From an uncultured Prevotellaceae bacterium (GTDB taxonomy: Bacteria; Bacteroidota; Bacteroidia; Bacteroidales; Muribaculaceae): a stretch of 37,284 nt of DNA. A program made the translations under genes and the position numbers. This document shows, piece after piece, positions 1 to 8,286 of this stretch (the first letter of the stretch is position 1; every line of letters starts with the position of its first letter). The stretch covers positions 1 through 37,284 of the forward strand of contig CALDIG010000218.1 in assembly GCA_937904375.1 (NCBI GenBank), read 5' to 3'. Below the pieces are notes generated by a model. That model did no database searches. It had not been told where the DNA came from and saw only the letters and a list, made by a program, of their open reading frames with translations.

Positions 1-1552
1 AGAGCGCGTCCTCGTCCAGATCGATCGCCGGGAGGCCGTACTCCGTCGCTTCCTTCGCCTCGCCGAAGGACAGATAAGTCTTGCCGTCGGTATAGACAAA
101 ACTTCCGGTGCAGGGGGCGATCTGGACGGAAATGTCTTCGGCTCCGCCCGGAATGTTGAAGGAAGTGGATACCACATCGACGGTGACAGCCGACTCGGAG
201 GTCACATTCGTGTTTTGCGAGCTGCCGGAAGCGGCATCAGCGATGGCCTCGAAGATGTCCGACAGATCTGCGCCGGAAGCCAGCTCGTAATATTTGCTAT
301 ATTTCTTTGTCCCGGGGCTTGACCAACCCGTCGCATCGGGGTAGTTGGAGGATACATAGTTGGCTCCACCCTGAACACCGAGGTTCCAACCCGGGTAGAA
401 CGTGTCTTGCGCCTGGGCGCTGATGGTGCCACCGCTGATGGTGAGCGTGCCCTCGCTATTGATGGCGCGGCCACCCTGACCGGTGTTGGTGAGCGTGAGC
501 GTGCCGCCGTCGATGGTGATAGCCTTGTCGCTCTTCAGGCAGGAGCTACTCGTGGGATCGCTGCTGTCGGTGGCATCCACGCCGCCTGAGTTTTTCACTG
601 TGATGACGGTGGTGGCCGAATTCTCATTGACGAGCACCGCGCCTTCAGCCTTCAGGCCTTTCGCGCCTGCGGCAGTCGTAGTGACGCTGAGCGTGCCACC
701 GCTGACGGTGAGCGCGCCGGTGTTTTCCTCATCGCTCTCTACGGTACCGTCGTCGTCGGTCTTATAGCTCACCTGGATGCCATCGTCGCCCACACCGCTG
801 ATGCTGAGCGTGCCGCTCTCCATGAGGAAGTACTGATTGCAGTTGAGTCCGTCGCCGACAGCCTTCAGAATGTTGACAGTGCAGTTCTTCATCTCCACAT
901 ACTCCTTGCTCCATACGGCGTGGGCGGTGTTGCCATAGACGTTGAGCACGCCCTTGCCCTTGAGTTCGAGGTGGCCCTTGCAGCGCAGACAGCCCTTCCA
1001 GTCGCCGCCGGAGCCGTCGCGCAGAGTGTTCTCGGTGTCTTTCTTCACCGAGAGGCTGATGCGCTTGCCGTTCTGAATGTTGATGGCGGGGCCGGAGGGA
1101 TTGGTGAGCGAAAGGCCGTCGAGCTCGAGCGAAGCCTTCAGCGAGCCATCCATGTAGAACTCGCCGTCGGTGCTGGTGCCCGAGAGGGTGTAGGTGATTT
1201 CACTGGGCAGGTCGTCGGCCTGCACAATGCTGACATGGGCGCCCGTGACCGAGACGGTGAGATACTGCGCCACGTTGCCTGCCACGACGACGCTGGCCGA
1301 CGTGCCATTGTAGCTGACGCTGACGGTGTTGTCGGCGACGTCGCTGTCGTCGATGCTGATCTGGCTGATGCTGCCGGTGTTGTAGGCTTTGCCTTCAATG
1401 GTCAGCGTGTTGCCGCCGGTGATCGTCATATCGCCCGTGTTGGCTGCCGAGTAGGCATAGGTAACCTGGCCGACGCGCACGTTCATGGTTTGTGCCGTGG
1501 CTGCGACGGCAGTGAGCAGCAAGAGGCTGATGGAGAGAGCTATCTTTTTCAT
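1..1552 (-). CDS. Secreted carbohydrate-binding (Cthe_2159-like) protein with vWA-like tail, C-terminus outside window
   Basis: The frame is open from an ATG at 1550-1552 to the left edge (517 codons seen, no stop). Residues 1-21 form a signal peptide (MKKIALSISLLLLTAVAATAQ), so the product is exported. Residues of about 90-385 show the repetitive GGTLT/GDGLNCNQYF/SDKAITIDGG pattern of the Cthe_2159-type beta-helical carbohydrate-binding family (Pfam carbohydrate-binding domain, DUF4353), common in Bacteroidales. From about residue 397 the pattern stops. The rest (YVSSNYPDATGW, ADLSDIFEAIADAASG, VTVDVVSTSF) reads like the end of a Bacteroidetes von Willebrand A protein, without the metal-site front half. 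Serine codons shift from mostly AGC to mostly TCC at the same place. This is either a gene fusion or an assembly join. The gene lies 30 bases behind the next minus-strand gene, so co-transcription is likely. Ligand unknown. Confidence 0.75.
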   Translation of the reverse strand, partial: MKKIALSISLLLLTAVAATAQTMNVRVGQVTYAYSAANTGDMTITGGNTLTIEGKAYNTGSISQISIDDSDVADNTVSVSYNGTSASVVVAGNVAQYLTVSVTGAHVSIVQADDLPSEITYTLSGTSTDGEFYMDGSLKASLELDGLSLTNPSGPAINIQNGKRISLSVKKDTENTLRDGSGGDWKGCLRCKGHLELKGKGVLNVYGNTAHAVWSKEYVEMKNCTVNILKAVGDGLNCNQYFLMESGTLSISGVGDDGIQVSYKTDDDGTVESDEENTGALTVSGGTLSVTTTAAGAKGLKAEGAVLVNENSATTVITVKNSGGVDATDSSDPTSSSCLKSDKAITIDGGTLTLTNTGQGGRAINSEGTLTISGGTISAQAQDTFYPGWNLGVQGGANYVSSNYPDATGWSSPGTKKYSKYYELASGADLSDIFEAIADAASGSSQNTNVTSESAVTVDVVSTSFNIPGGAEDISVQIAPCTGSFVYTDGKTYLSFGEAKEATEYGLPAIDLDEDAL

Positions 1553-1582
1553 ACGCTTTTTACATGGTGTGGTGTAGGGTTG

Positions 1583-1975
1583 TTACTTCACGACGACCTT
1601 GCGTCCGCCCACGATATAGATGCCCTTGGGGAGGGAAAGCCTACCCCCGACCCCTCCCTGAAGGGAGGGGAGCTTGCGGCCCTGGAGGTCGTAGACGGAG
1701 GAATCCTCCATTTTCGATTCTGAATTTTCCATTTGCTGGATGCCCGATGTGTTGGAGAAGAACATCTTGCTGAGGTCGCTGAGTGCGAGTGTGGTCTTGG
1801 TGCCGTTCTGGCTGACGACCATGTTGCCGTCGCTGAAGGTGATGACGAGTCCTGAGGAAGCGAAGGACTGCTGTGAGCCGTCGCTGTGCTGCACGGTGAG
1901 GAAGGGATAGCCTTCGGCATGTGCCGAAAGGGCTGCTGAGGCCATGATGGCGAGAAGGAGAACGATTTTTTTCAT
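1583..1975 (-). CDS. Small secreted protein with Bacteroidales C-terminal tail interrupted by a REP-like insert
   Basis: This 130-residue protein has a clear signal peptide (MKKIVLLLAIMASAALSAHA). The ATG at 1973-1975 is chosen because upstream in-frame codons would put 19 residues before the signal peptide. The middle (FLTVQHSDGSQQSF, GLVITFSDGNMVV, LALSDLSKMFF) matches short Prevotella/Muribaculaceae secreted proteins that read as beta strands. The tail SSVYDLQGRKL...LPKGIYIVGGRKVVVK is the common Bacteroidales C-terminal module thought to act in surface delivery or anchoring. That module is normally continuous. Here PSLQGGVGGRLS is inserted, encoded by a GC-rich palindrome (see 1646-1672). 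No enzymatic motif is visible. It probably shares a transcript with the partial gene downstream. Confidence 0.7.
   Translation of the reverse strand: MKKIVLLLAIMASAALSAHAEGYPFLTVQHSDGSQQSFASSGLVITFSDGNMVVSQNGTKTTLALSDLSKMFFSNTSGIQQMENSESKMEDSSVYDLQGRKLPSLQGGVGGRLSLPKGIYIVGGRKVVVK
1646..1672. repeat. GC-rich REP-like palindrome inside a coding sequence
   Basis: The run CCCCTCCCT...AGGGAGGGG forms a 9-bp perfect stem with a two-base loop (GA), preceded by CCCCCGA. It lies in frame inside the tail of the small secreted protein and adds the residues PSLQGGVGGRLS without breaking the frame. Palindromes of this look are dispersed in Bacteroidales genomes; that is general knowledge, and copy number cannot be checked here. 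Confidence 0.6.
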
Positions 1976-2110
1976 GTTTGTATCCTTTCTTTTTTGCAAA
2001 TAATTGATTTTCTGATTGATAACTTGCTGCAAAAATACGAGTTTTTTCTCGGAACGGCAAAAAAAATCAACGAAAACTGAAATACTGTAAACAAATTGTA
2101 ATATTTCGGA

Positions 2111-2145
2111 GAGAGGAGAGAGGAGAGTGGAGAGTGGAGAGTGGA
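2111..2145. repeat. 7-bp tandem array (GAGAGGA/GAGTGGA, 5 units)
   Basis: Two GAGAGGA units are followed by three GAGTGGA units and a partial one. The array lies between the start of the minus-strand secreted-protein gene and yebC. The rest of this 230-base gap is AT-rich and holds no gene. Confidence 0.8.
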
Positions 2146-2209
2146 GAGGTTCACCGTGCAGCTGCTCTGTCGCTTAAATAGAATTAAGAACTAAAAACTA
2201 TTAATAATT

Positions 2210-2935
2210 ATGGGAAGAGCTTTTGAATATCGCAAAGCAAGGAAACTGAAACGCTGGGGCAGCATGTCCCGCACGTTCACTAAGATTGGTAAGGAAATCA
2301 CTATGGCAGTAAAGGCCGGTGGTCCAGACCCAACAGCAAACTCTCGTCTGCGTGCCCTGATGGCCAACGCCAAGGCTGCCAATATGCCTAAGGACACCGT
2401 GGAGCGCGCCATCAAGAAGGCGAGCGACAAGGACGCTAGCGACTACAAGGAGGTGATCTATGAGGGATATGGACCTCACGGCATCGCCATCCTCGTGGAG
2501 ACCGCTACCGACAACACCACACGCACCGTCGCCAACCTGCGCAGCTACTTCAACAAGAAGGGCGGCACGCTGGGCAACTCGGGCAGTGTGGCGTTCATGT
2601 TCAGCCACAAGGCCTACTTCCATGTAGAGCCTAAAGAGGGGGTGAGCCTCGAGGATTTGGAACTCGAGCTTATCGACTTCGGTGCTGAGGAGATAGAGCA
2701 GGACGAGGAGGAAATCATCATCAGCGCTGCTTTTGAGTCGAATGGCGACATCCAGAAATATCTGGAGGAGAACGGATTTGAGATTAAGAGTTCGGAATTC
2801 GTCTATGAGCCAGCCGACTATAAAGAGCTAAACGAGGAGCAGACCGCCGACATGGACAAGCTCCTTGAGGTGCTCGAAGAGGATGACGACGTGCAAAACG
2901 TCTTCACCAACATGAAAGAGGCTGGTCTTGAATAA
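2210..2935 (+). CDS. yebC: YebC/TACO1 family protein
   Basis: This cytoplasmic protein of 241 residues matches the usual YebC length. Family signatures are present: RTFTKIGKEI near residues 21-30, AGGPDPTANSRLRALMANAK near 36-55, then NMPKDTVERAI, YEGYGPHGIAILVE and NKKGGTLGNSGSVAFMF. The start MGRAFEYRKARK is the usual Bacteroidetes form of the MAGHSKW start. The family was long annotated as a transcriptional regulator. Recent work on bacterial YebC and mitochondrial TACO1 points to a ribosome-associated role in easing stalling at proline-rich stretches. It stands alone, with no partner gene and no Shine-Dalgarno sequence. The C-terminus is acidic (EVLEEDDDVQNVF), as usual. Confidence 0.95.
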   Translation: MGRAFEYRKARKLKRWGSMSRTFTKIGKEITMAVKAGGPDPTANSRLRALMANAKAANMPKDTVERAIKKASDKDASDYKEVIYEGYGPHGIAILVETATDNTTRTVANLRSYFNKKGGTLGNSGSVAFMFSHKAYFHVEPKEGVSLEDLELELIDFGAEEIEQDEEEIIISAAFESNGDIQKYLEENGFEIKSSEFVYEPADYKELNEEQTADMDKLLEVLEEDDDVQNVFTNMKEAGLE

Positions 2936-2981
2936 TTCCTACCGACGATAAAGCCGCATTCTGGAGACTTTGCGGCAATCT

Positions 2982-3016
2982 TTTGTCGATTCCGATAAAA
3001 GAAATTTGTAACTTTG
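2982..3016 (+). promoter_or_regulatory. Bacteroidetes-type promoter for possible RNA
   Basis: TAACTTTG at 3009-3016 fits the -7 consensus TAnnTTTG. TTTG at 2982-2985 lies 23 bases upstream, slightly long. The predicted start near 3022 coincides with the first base of a strong hairpin, and no ORF begins for another 360 bases. Confidence 0.5.
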
Positions 3017-3021
3017 CATGG

Positions 3022-3200
3022 GTGCTGCGGCGAAGTGATTTCGCTGCAGCACTGTTTGTAACTTAGTTTACTGAGTCCACTTGAAAAATAAAAAAAACTA
3101 TTAGTGTTCGATAAACTATGTGGTTGCCGCTGGTTTCGGCTTGCACCATTGGTCTAACATAGAGGGGGAACTATTGCGTCCTAATCGCAGAATAGTTACT
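3022..3200 (+). ncRNA. Candidate structured RNA or long 5' leader (unidentified)
   Basis: Three hairpins follow a promoter in a gap with no ORF. The first pairs 3022-3034 with 3040-3052 (13 bp including one G-U, loop GTGAT). The second is closed by CTATGT (3116-3121) and ACATAG (3157-3162), with GCCG/CGGC inside. The third pairs AACTATT (3169-3175) and GCG with CGC and AATAGTT (3191-3197) around a TCCTAAT loop, and a short T-run follows at 3211-3215. I could not match it to 6S, SRP, tmRNA, RNase P or a known riboswitch. It could be a free RNA or the leader of the propeller/amidase operon. The rest of the gap to 3382 is AT-rich, with two TTCAATAATT repeats. Confidence 0.35.
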
Positions 3201-3382
3201 GTGACCCAAATTTTTCAAAATAAAACTAAAAATTTTAGCATAGATTTTGGAAGTTTCAATAATTTTCAATAATTTTGGGGCATATAACTAGTAATTGTTA
3301 GTATTTGTGGGTAATAAAGAGATAAATGAGATAATTTCATAATATTAATTAACTTTTTGTCTAACTAAAAAACTAAGCATTT

Positions 3383-4279
3383 ATGAAAAAAGTTTTATTA
3401 GCTTTAGCATTATGCGTGTCTTTTAGTGGGATGGCACAATTGGTGAATGTGGCCTCGATCGACAAGGTCAGTATTCCCGAGAGTGCCGCCAACAAAGTTG
3501 CAGCCATAAGCCCCAAGGGTGATTATATCCTGGTGACTACCGACTACAACTACGGTCTCACTAAATATGACTTGAGCACTGGTGCGACTCAGGTGATTTC
3601 ACAGTCGCAAGGTGCTGGTTTTGACGCACAGATTTCGGCTGATGGACAATCGGTTGTCTATCGCGAGAAATCTACCAAAAACCACTTGCAGATGACCGCC
3701 GTCAAGAGCAAGAACTTGGCGACCGGCGTCGAGCAGCAAGTGGTGAAACCTACCCGCAACCTGCAAGGTGTGGCAATCGACGGCAACACCGCTGTGGCTG
3801 TTAACAACGGCAAGGTTGCCAAGAAGGCTATCGCCGATGGTAAGGCACAGGTCAACTCTCCCGTGCTCTCTACCAAGAATTTCATCATGTACATCACCAG
3901 GGGCGGTAAGACCACAGAGCTAGCTCCTCTGGGAAAGGGCTATCGCTACATCTGGGCTTCTCTGTCGCCCGATGCAAGCAAGGTGCTCTTCTGCTGCAGC
4001 GGCAAGGGTGCATACGTGTGCAACCTCGACGGCAGCGGCCTTGTGTCACTGGGCAACTACCGCGCCCCAAAATGGATGGGCAACGACATGGTAGTGGCTA
4101 TGGACTGCCAGGACAACGGCGAGGTGTTCACCTCGAGTGAGATTTTGGTTCTTGACCTTAATGGCACTAAGCAGGTGCTCACCGGCGACGATGTGATTGC
4201 CATGTACCCGCTACCTGCCGATGGCAAGATTGCGTTCTCTACCCCCACAGGTGAGGCTTATATTATTAACCTTAAATAA
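3383..4279 (+). CDS. Secreted beta-propeller (TolB/WD40-like) protein
   Basis: This 298-residue protein begins with a signal peptide (MKKVLLALALCVSFSGMAQ). It then shows repeated short blade-like segments: AAISPKGDYILVTT, DAQISADGQSVVYRE, ASLSPDASKVLFCC, VCNLDGSGLVSLG and MYPLPADGKIAFST. The S-P-D/A-G-x-x-V pattern is typical of TolB/PD40 propellers, and the length fits about six blades. No catalytic motif is seen, so binding or scaffolding is likelier than catalysis. It lies 15 bases upstream of the large amidase gene, whose own central region is propeller-like, so the two probably act together at the cell surface or in the periplasm. Weak alternative: a peptidase-associated propeller that has lost its peptidase. 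Confidence 0.7.
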   Translation: MKKVLLALALCVSFSGMAQLVNVASIDKVSIPESAANKVAAISPKGDYILVTTDYNYGLTKYDLSTGATQVISQSQGAGFDAQISADGQSVVYREKSTKNHLQMTAVKSKNLATGVEQQVVKPTRNLQGVAIDGNTAVAVNNGKVAKKAIADGKAQVNSPVLSTKNFIMYITRGGKTTELAPLGKGYRYIWASLSPDASKVLFCCSGKGAYVCNLDGSGLVSLGNYRAPKWMGNDMVVAMDCQDNGEVFTSSEILVLDLNGTKQVLTGDDVIAMYPLPADGKIAFSTPTGEAYIINLK

Positions 4280-4280
4280 T

Positions 4281-4285
4281 GGAGG
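4281..4285 (+). promoter_or_regulatory. Shine-Dalgarno-like GGAGG before the amidase start
   Basis: GGAGG sits nine bases before the ATG at 4295, in a 15-base gap. Most genes in this window have no such sequence, as expected for Bacteroidetes, so this one stands out and may couple translation to the upstream gene. Confidence 0.5.
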
Positions 4286-4294
4286 AACTGAATC

Positions 4295-7200
4295 ATGAAG
4301 AAATTTATACTTTTACTGGCAGCAGCCGTGGTGGCTGGATTTGCTTTGCAGGCAAAGACTGCCGATGAGTTCCGCATTTATCTTAACCCTGGTCACGGCA
4401 GCTATGGCGCCAACGACCGTCCAATGAAGACCATTGGCCACCCCAATACTGGCGTGCTCAACGCCGAGGGCACCACATGGCTAGACACCGACACCCTGGG
4501 ATTCTATGAGGGACGTGGCACCCTGCCACGCGCTTTCGCTATTGGTGACTATCTGAAATCGGTGGGCGTGAGCAGCGAGAACATTGTTTATTCGCGCACC
4601 GCCAACGGCCCCTGGCCCTACACCACTCCCAACAGCGAATATGACCCTGACCACATCTACAATAAGAACCTCGCCGACATCTGCGAGGAGGTAGAGGAAG
4701 GCAACTTCGATATGTTCATCTCGTCGCACTCCAATGCGGCTACCGATGGAACAACCACCAACTATCCTCTGTTCCTGTATCGTGGCTATGACACAGGCAC
4801 AACAGGCGACGCCGGCTACAACGGTCCCGGCGTGGAAGGCAGTGACGACATGGCACGCACCGTGTGGCCCTATCACCACATGGGCGAGATAGAGCCTCAG
4901 AGCCACTATAGCGTCACCAACATGAACGTGCGCGGCGACATCAGCTTCTATGGCAGCTACAGCACCGCCACACGCCTTAATGGCAACCAGTACAGCGGCT
5001 ACCTGGGCGTGCTCAAGCACGGCGTTCCGGGCTATCTGCTCGAAGGTTTCTTCCACACCTATCAGCCATCGCGCCACCGTGCCCTTAACTTCGACTACGA
5101 TCGTCTTGAAGGTATCCGCGAGGCTCGCGGTGTAGCCACCTACTGGGGATTCAACCTCACTGGTAAGGGCGAGATCGCAGGTACCGTTAAGGACATGCAC
5201 GAGAAAATCGTCAACAGTCTCTACAACTACGCCTATGGCAGCGACGACCAATGGTTGCCACTCAACGGCGCTCAAGTAGTGCTCAAGAAAAACGGCACCG
5301 AGGTTGCTACCTATACCGTTGACAACGAGTGGAACGGCTTCTTCGCATTCTTCAACCTCGACCCAGGCAACTACACTGTGGAGGCTACAGCCGAAGGCTA
5401 TAAGTTGCTCGAAGAGCCCATTGCGGCTACCGTTACCGCCAACAATACATGCTACTCATTCATCAAACTCGAGAACGAGGACTATGTTCCCGAAGAAGAG
5501 GTTTATGAGAACTATCCTGACCCAGCACAACCAGGTTACCTGAAACTCCCTGGCGAATTTGTGTTCACTCAGGATGAGGGTACTACCTACGATGGCATCG
5601 TGGGCACTATGGCTCAGGCATTGCAGTATGGCGACTCAACCATCGTTCTCTCTCACGAAGGCACACTTGCCCACCTCTACATCGTGGACAACAACACCAA
5701 GCAGGTGGTTAAGGAGCTTAACACCGAAGGATTATATACTCTTGATGCTCCAATCTTCTACAATCAGATTGGCTCTATTGCACTCAGTGCCGACCGCAAG
5801 CTTGTAGGTGTTACTGCCGTACGCACTTGCTACAATAATGACTATGCCGATGGATATCCACGCGGAACAATGCACGCTTACTATTGGGAAGATTTCGACT
5901 CAGCACCAACAGATTGGTTCTCTACTCAATATTCTTCTAACTGGTACAGGTCAGACTTAGGATTCGGTGTTGCTGTAAGTGGTCCTATCAAGGAGTGTAT
6001 GGTATGCGTTCCTGCTCCTACCACTGGTTCAACACGTGGTATCCGTCCCGCATTCTTTGTTATACAGGACGGCAACGTGGTAAGCACCAGCCGTGCCAAC
6101 GCACAAGGAACTCTTACCATGGTTAAGTTTGGCGATCCTCTGGCAACTGAGGGCAATGCCAGCAACTATCCTACCGAGAACTTCGGACGAATTAAAGTCG
6201 CTGTATCTCCATTCAACGACCAAGCATTCATCTTTGGTGGTTCTAAGACTGGCGAGCTCTATGAGCTTGAGGTCACTAGCGACGGACAAGTTCCAGCTGG
6301 CTACAACGTATTCACTGCTGATGACGAGCTGCTTGGCAACGGTATGCAAATCTTCAAGTATGCTAAACACGCAGTCATGGTAGCTCCTTATGGTGCCGCC
6401 AACGACGTGAAGGGTATCAAGTTCTATGATATTACCGATGGTTTGGCAAGCGCTAAACTCATTAACACTGTCAATACCGACGTTAACACCGCTGCCGACT
6501 TCGCATGGGCTGGAGCCACCGTTAATGAGGAGGACATCCACGCCTATCTCGTGGGCAGCGACGACTATGTGGTGAAATTTGCTACCGACGGCGTTGACCA
6601 GCCTAAGGTTAAGGGTATCTTCGCCTACGACCTGCGTTACAACCTCGATGGCGACAGCTACACCTTCACCTTCAAGGCTAATGATGATGCTAAGGAGGCT
6701 TATATCACCTTCCGCGACATCAATACCGATGAGGAACTTGCCACAATGCCAATTCCTAATGTTGTGCATGGTGCCAACGAAATCACCATTCCAGTTTCTG
6801 ATCTTCCATCGGTTCCCGAGGGAGAAGAGGGTTGCGTGAAGATGCACTGGGAAATCACCCTTGTGGGCGACCCCATCGCACGCATCGACCTGCTCAACAC
6901 ACCCGACGACTGGCACAGCACCACTTCGCTCTTCAGCACTGTTGACAACTATCCTGAGAGCGACTACTTTGGACGCATCTATGTTAATGAGCGTGCCGGA
7001 CAGCCCAACGAGAACAATGGTCTATGGATCTACGATCAGGATTGGAACAAGGTTAACAGCACTGTGCTGCGTGGCGGCCTTGACTTGCGCTCGCCTTACC
7101 GCGTGGCTGTAGCCCCCGACGGTTATGTATTCCTCGCCGACTGGAGCGATCCAGGTTCGGGTGTATTCATCATGGATCCTGCTAACCCCGAGGGTGAGTT

Positions 7201-8107
7201 CACTCAGTTCTTTGAGGGAACACGCCAGAGCGACGGTCTCTTCGTCAATGGTGACTACTTTACCGGAAGTTCTTCTACAGGCATCGGCTTCGTGGGCACT
7301 GGTGCCGACACTAAGATGTATGCTCATCTTGAGGACAAGGGCGAGTCTATCTATCTCTACAACGTGGGACAGCCCGACGGTACTATCGCTCACTCTTGGG
7401 GCACTGAACCCATCGCTACCGGTGTAACTATGGCAAACGGTAACGTGAGCATTTGCGAGGATCCCACCACTGGCGGTGTTTGGATTTCACAGGTTCGTGG
7501 TGCTGGCAACAACCAGGTTGGCACACCTTCGTTTAAGTATCTTGATCCCGATGGCAACGTAACCTTCAACTCTGGCGACCTGCTCGACCTCAGCGGTTCT
7601 CTCGGTGCTGGTCTGGCAGTAAGCCACGACGGCAAGGAACTCGTTCTCAACAACGGCGAGGGCAAGCTTGAGTTCTTCAACATTGAGTGGAATGAAGACG
7701 GAACTCCAGTTCTCACTTCTAAGGGTTACACCTATACCGCTAGCGTGCGCCGCACCAATGGCACAGGTCACACCAACTACATCTATCAGATTCACTACGA
7801 CTGGGGAGGCAACCTCATCTGCTCTGGTGACCAGATGGGTGTTTACTCAATGCCTACCGAGAACAACCGTCACACTACTCCAGCCAAGAAGGAGTACATC
7901 GTGATGACTGGCGAAGAGCAGCAAAATGTTCCTGGCGATGTGAACGGCGACGGATATGTTACCACTGTTGACGTGACTGTACTCTACAACTACATCCTCA
8001 ATGGTGACGACACCGACATGGTTAACGGCGACCAGAACAATGATGGCGCAATCAACACCAACGACGTGACCGTAGTCTATAACATCCTTTTAGGCAATGA
8101 AGAATAA
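4295..8107 (+). CDS. Secreted N-acetylmuramoyl-L-alanine amidase-like protein with propeller and dockerin modules
   Basis: This 1270-residue exported protein has a signal peptide at residues 1-20. Residues of about 25-280 form an Amidase_3-type zinc amidase domain: YLNPGHG (H34), YEGRGTLPRAFAIGDYL (E72), ISSHSNA (H145) and GYLLEGFF (E250). All expected zinc and catalytic residues appear present, so peptidoglycan cleavage between MurNAc and L-Ala is likely. Residues of about 290-395 look like a CarboxypepD_reg-type beta-sandwich (GEIAGTVKD...GNYTVEATAEGY). Residues of about 410-1200 contain repeated propeller-like strands, including VAVAPDGYVFLADW. The last about 59 residues form a dockerin-like EF-hand pair (GDVNGDGYVTTVDVTVLYNY and GDQNNDGAINTNDVTVVYN). 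Amidases are usually 200-500 residues, so the size is unusual. It probably shares a transcript with the upstream propeller gene. Confidence 0.8.
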   Translation: MKKFILLLAAAVVAGFALQAKTADEFRIYLNPGHGSYGANDRPMKTIGHPNTGVLNAEGTTWLDTDTLGFYEGRGTLPRAFAIGDYLKSVGVSSENIVYSRTANGPWPYTTPNSEYDPDHIYNKNLADICEEVEEGNFDMFISSHSNAATDGTTTNYPLFLYRGYDTGTTGDAGYNGPGVEGSDDMARTVWPYHHMGEIEPQSHYSVTNMNVRGDISFYGSYSTATRLNGNQYSGYLGVLKHGVPGYLLEGFFHTYQPSRHRALNFDYDRLEGIREARGVATYWGFNLTGKGEIAGTVKDMHEKIVNSLYNYAYGSDDQWLPLNGAQVVLKKNGTEVATYTVDNEWNGFFAFFNLDPGNYTVEATAEGYKLLEEPIAATVTANNTCYSFIKLENEDYVPEEEVYENYPDPAQPGYLKLPGEFVFTQDEGTTYDGIVGTMAQALQYGDSTIVLSHEGTLAHLYIVDNNTKQVVKELNTEGLYTLDAPIFYNQIGSIALSADRKLVGVTAVRTCYNNDYADGYPRGTMHAYYWEDFDSAPTDWFSTQYSSNWYRSDLGFGVAVSGPIKECMVCVPAPTTGSTRGIRPAFFVIQDGNVVSTSRANAQGTLTMVKFGDPLATEGNASNYPTENFGRIKVAVSPFNDQAFIFGGSKTGELYELEVTSDGQVPAGYNVFTADDELLGNGMQIFKYAKHAVMVAPYGAANDVKGIKFYDITDGLASAKLINTVNTDVNTAADFAWAGATVNEEDIHAYLVGSDDYVVKFATDGVDQPKVKGIFAYDLRYNLDGDSYTFTFKANDDAKEAYITFRDINTDEELATMPIPNVVHGANEITIPVSDLPSVPEGEEGCVKMHWEITLVGDPIARIDLLNTPDDWHSTTSLFSTVDNYPESDYFGRIYVNERAGQPNENNGLWIYDQDWNKVNSTVLRGGLDLRSPYRVAVAPDGYVFLADWSDPGSGVFIMDPANPEGEFTQFFEGTRQSDGLFVNGDYFTGSSSTGIGFVGTGADTKMYAHLEDKGESIYLYNVGQPDGTIAHSWGTEPIATGVTMANGNVSICEDPTTGGVWISQVRGAGNNQVGTPSFKYLDPDGNVTFNSGDLLDLSGSLGAGLAVSHDGKELVLNNGEGKLEFFNIEWNEDGTPVLTSKGYTYTASVRRTNGTGHTNYIYQIHYDWGGNLICSGDQMGVYSMPTENNRHTTPAKKEYIVMTGEEQQNVPGDVNGDGYVTTVDVTVLYNYILNGDDTDMVNGDQNNDGAINTNDVTVVYNILLGNEE

Positions 8108-8132
8108 CAATATTTGAAATTGCTGAATATAA

Positions 8133-8167
8133 AAAAGATGCTGTGCGATTGTCGCACAGCATCTTTT
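8133..8167. terminator. Strong bidirectional intrinsic terminator
   Basis: AAAAGATGCTGTGCGA at 8133-8148 pairs perfectly with 8152-8167 across a TTG loop (16 bp), giving a T-run on both strands. It separates the convergent amidase and the 8285-8845 gene. Confidence 0.9.
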
Positions 8168-8183
8168 ATAGTTATCAGTTTCA

Positions 8184-8286
8184 GTTGACAAGTTGACAAG
8201 TTGACGAGCAGATAGAAAACCATTCTGCTTGTTTACTCGTTAACTTGTTTACTCGTTTACTCGTTTACTCGTTAACTTGTTTATTC
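8184..8286. repeat. 8-bp tandem arrays in two opposed blocks
   Basis: Block one (8184-8208) has three GTTGACAA-like units. Block two (about 8228-8286) has seven or eight units of GTTTACTC or GTTAACTT. The second block reads roughly as the reverse complement of the first, so they could pair. It runs right into the stop codon of the minus-strand gene ending at 8285. A related array lies at 30692-30731. Confidence 0.8.
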
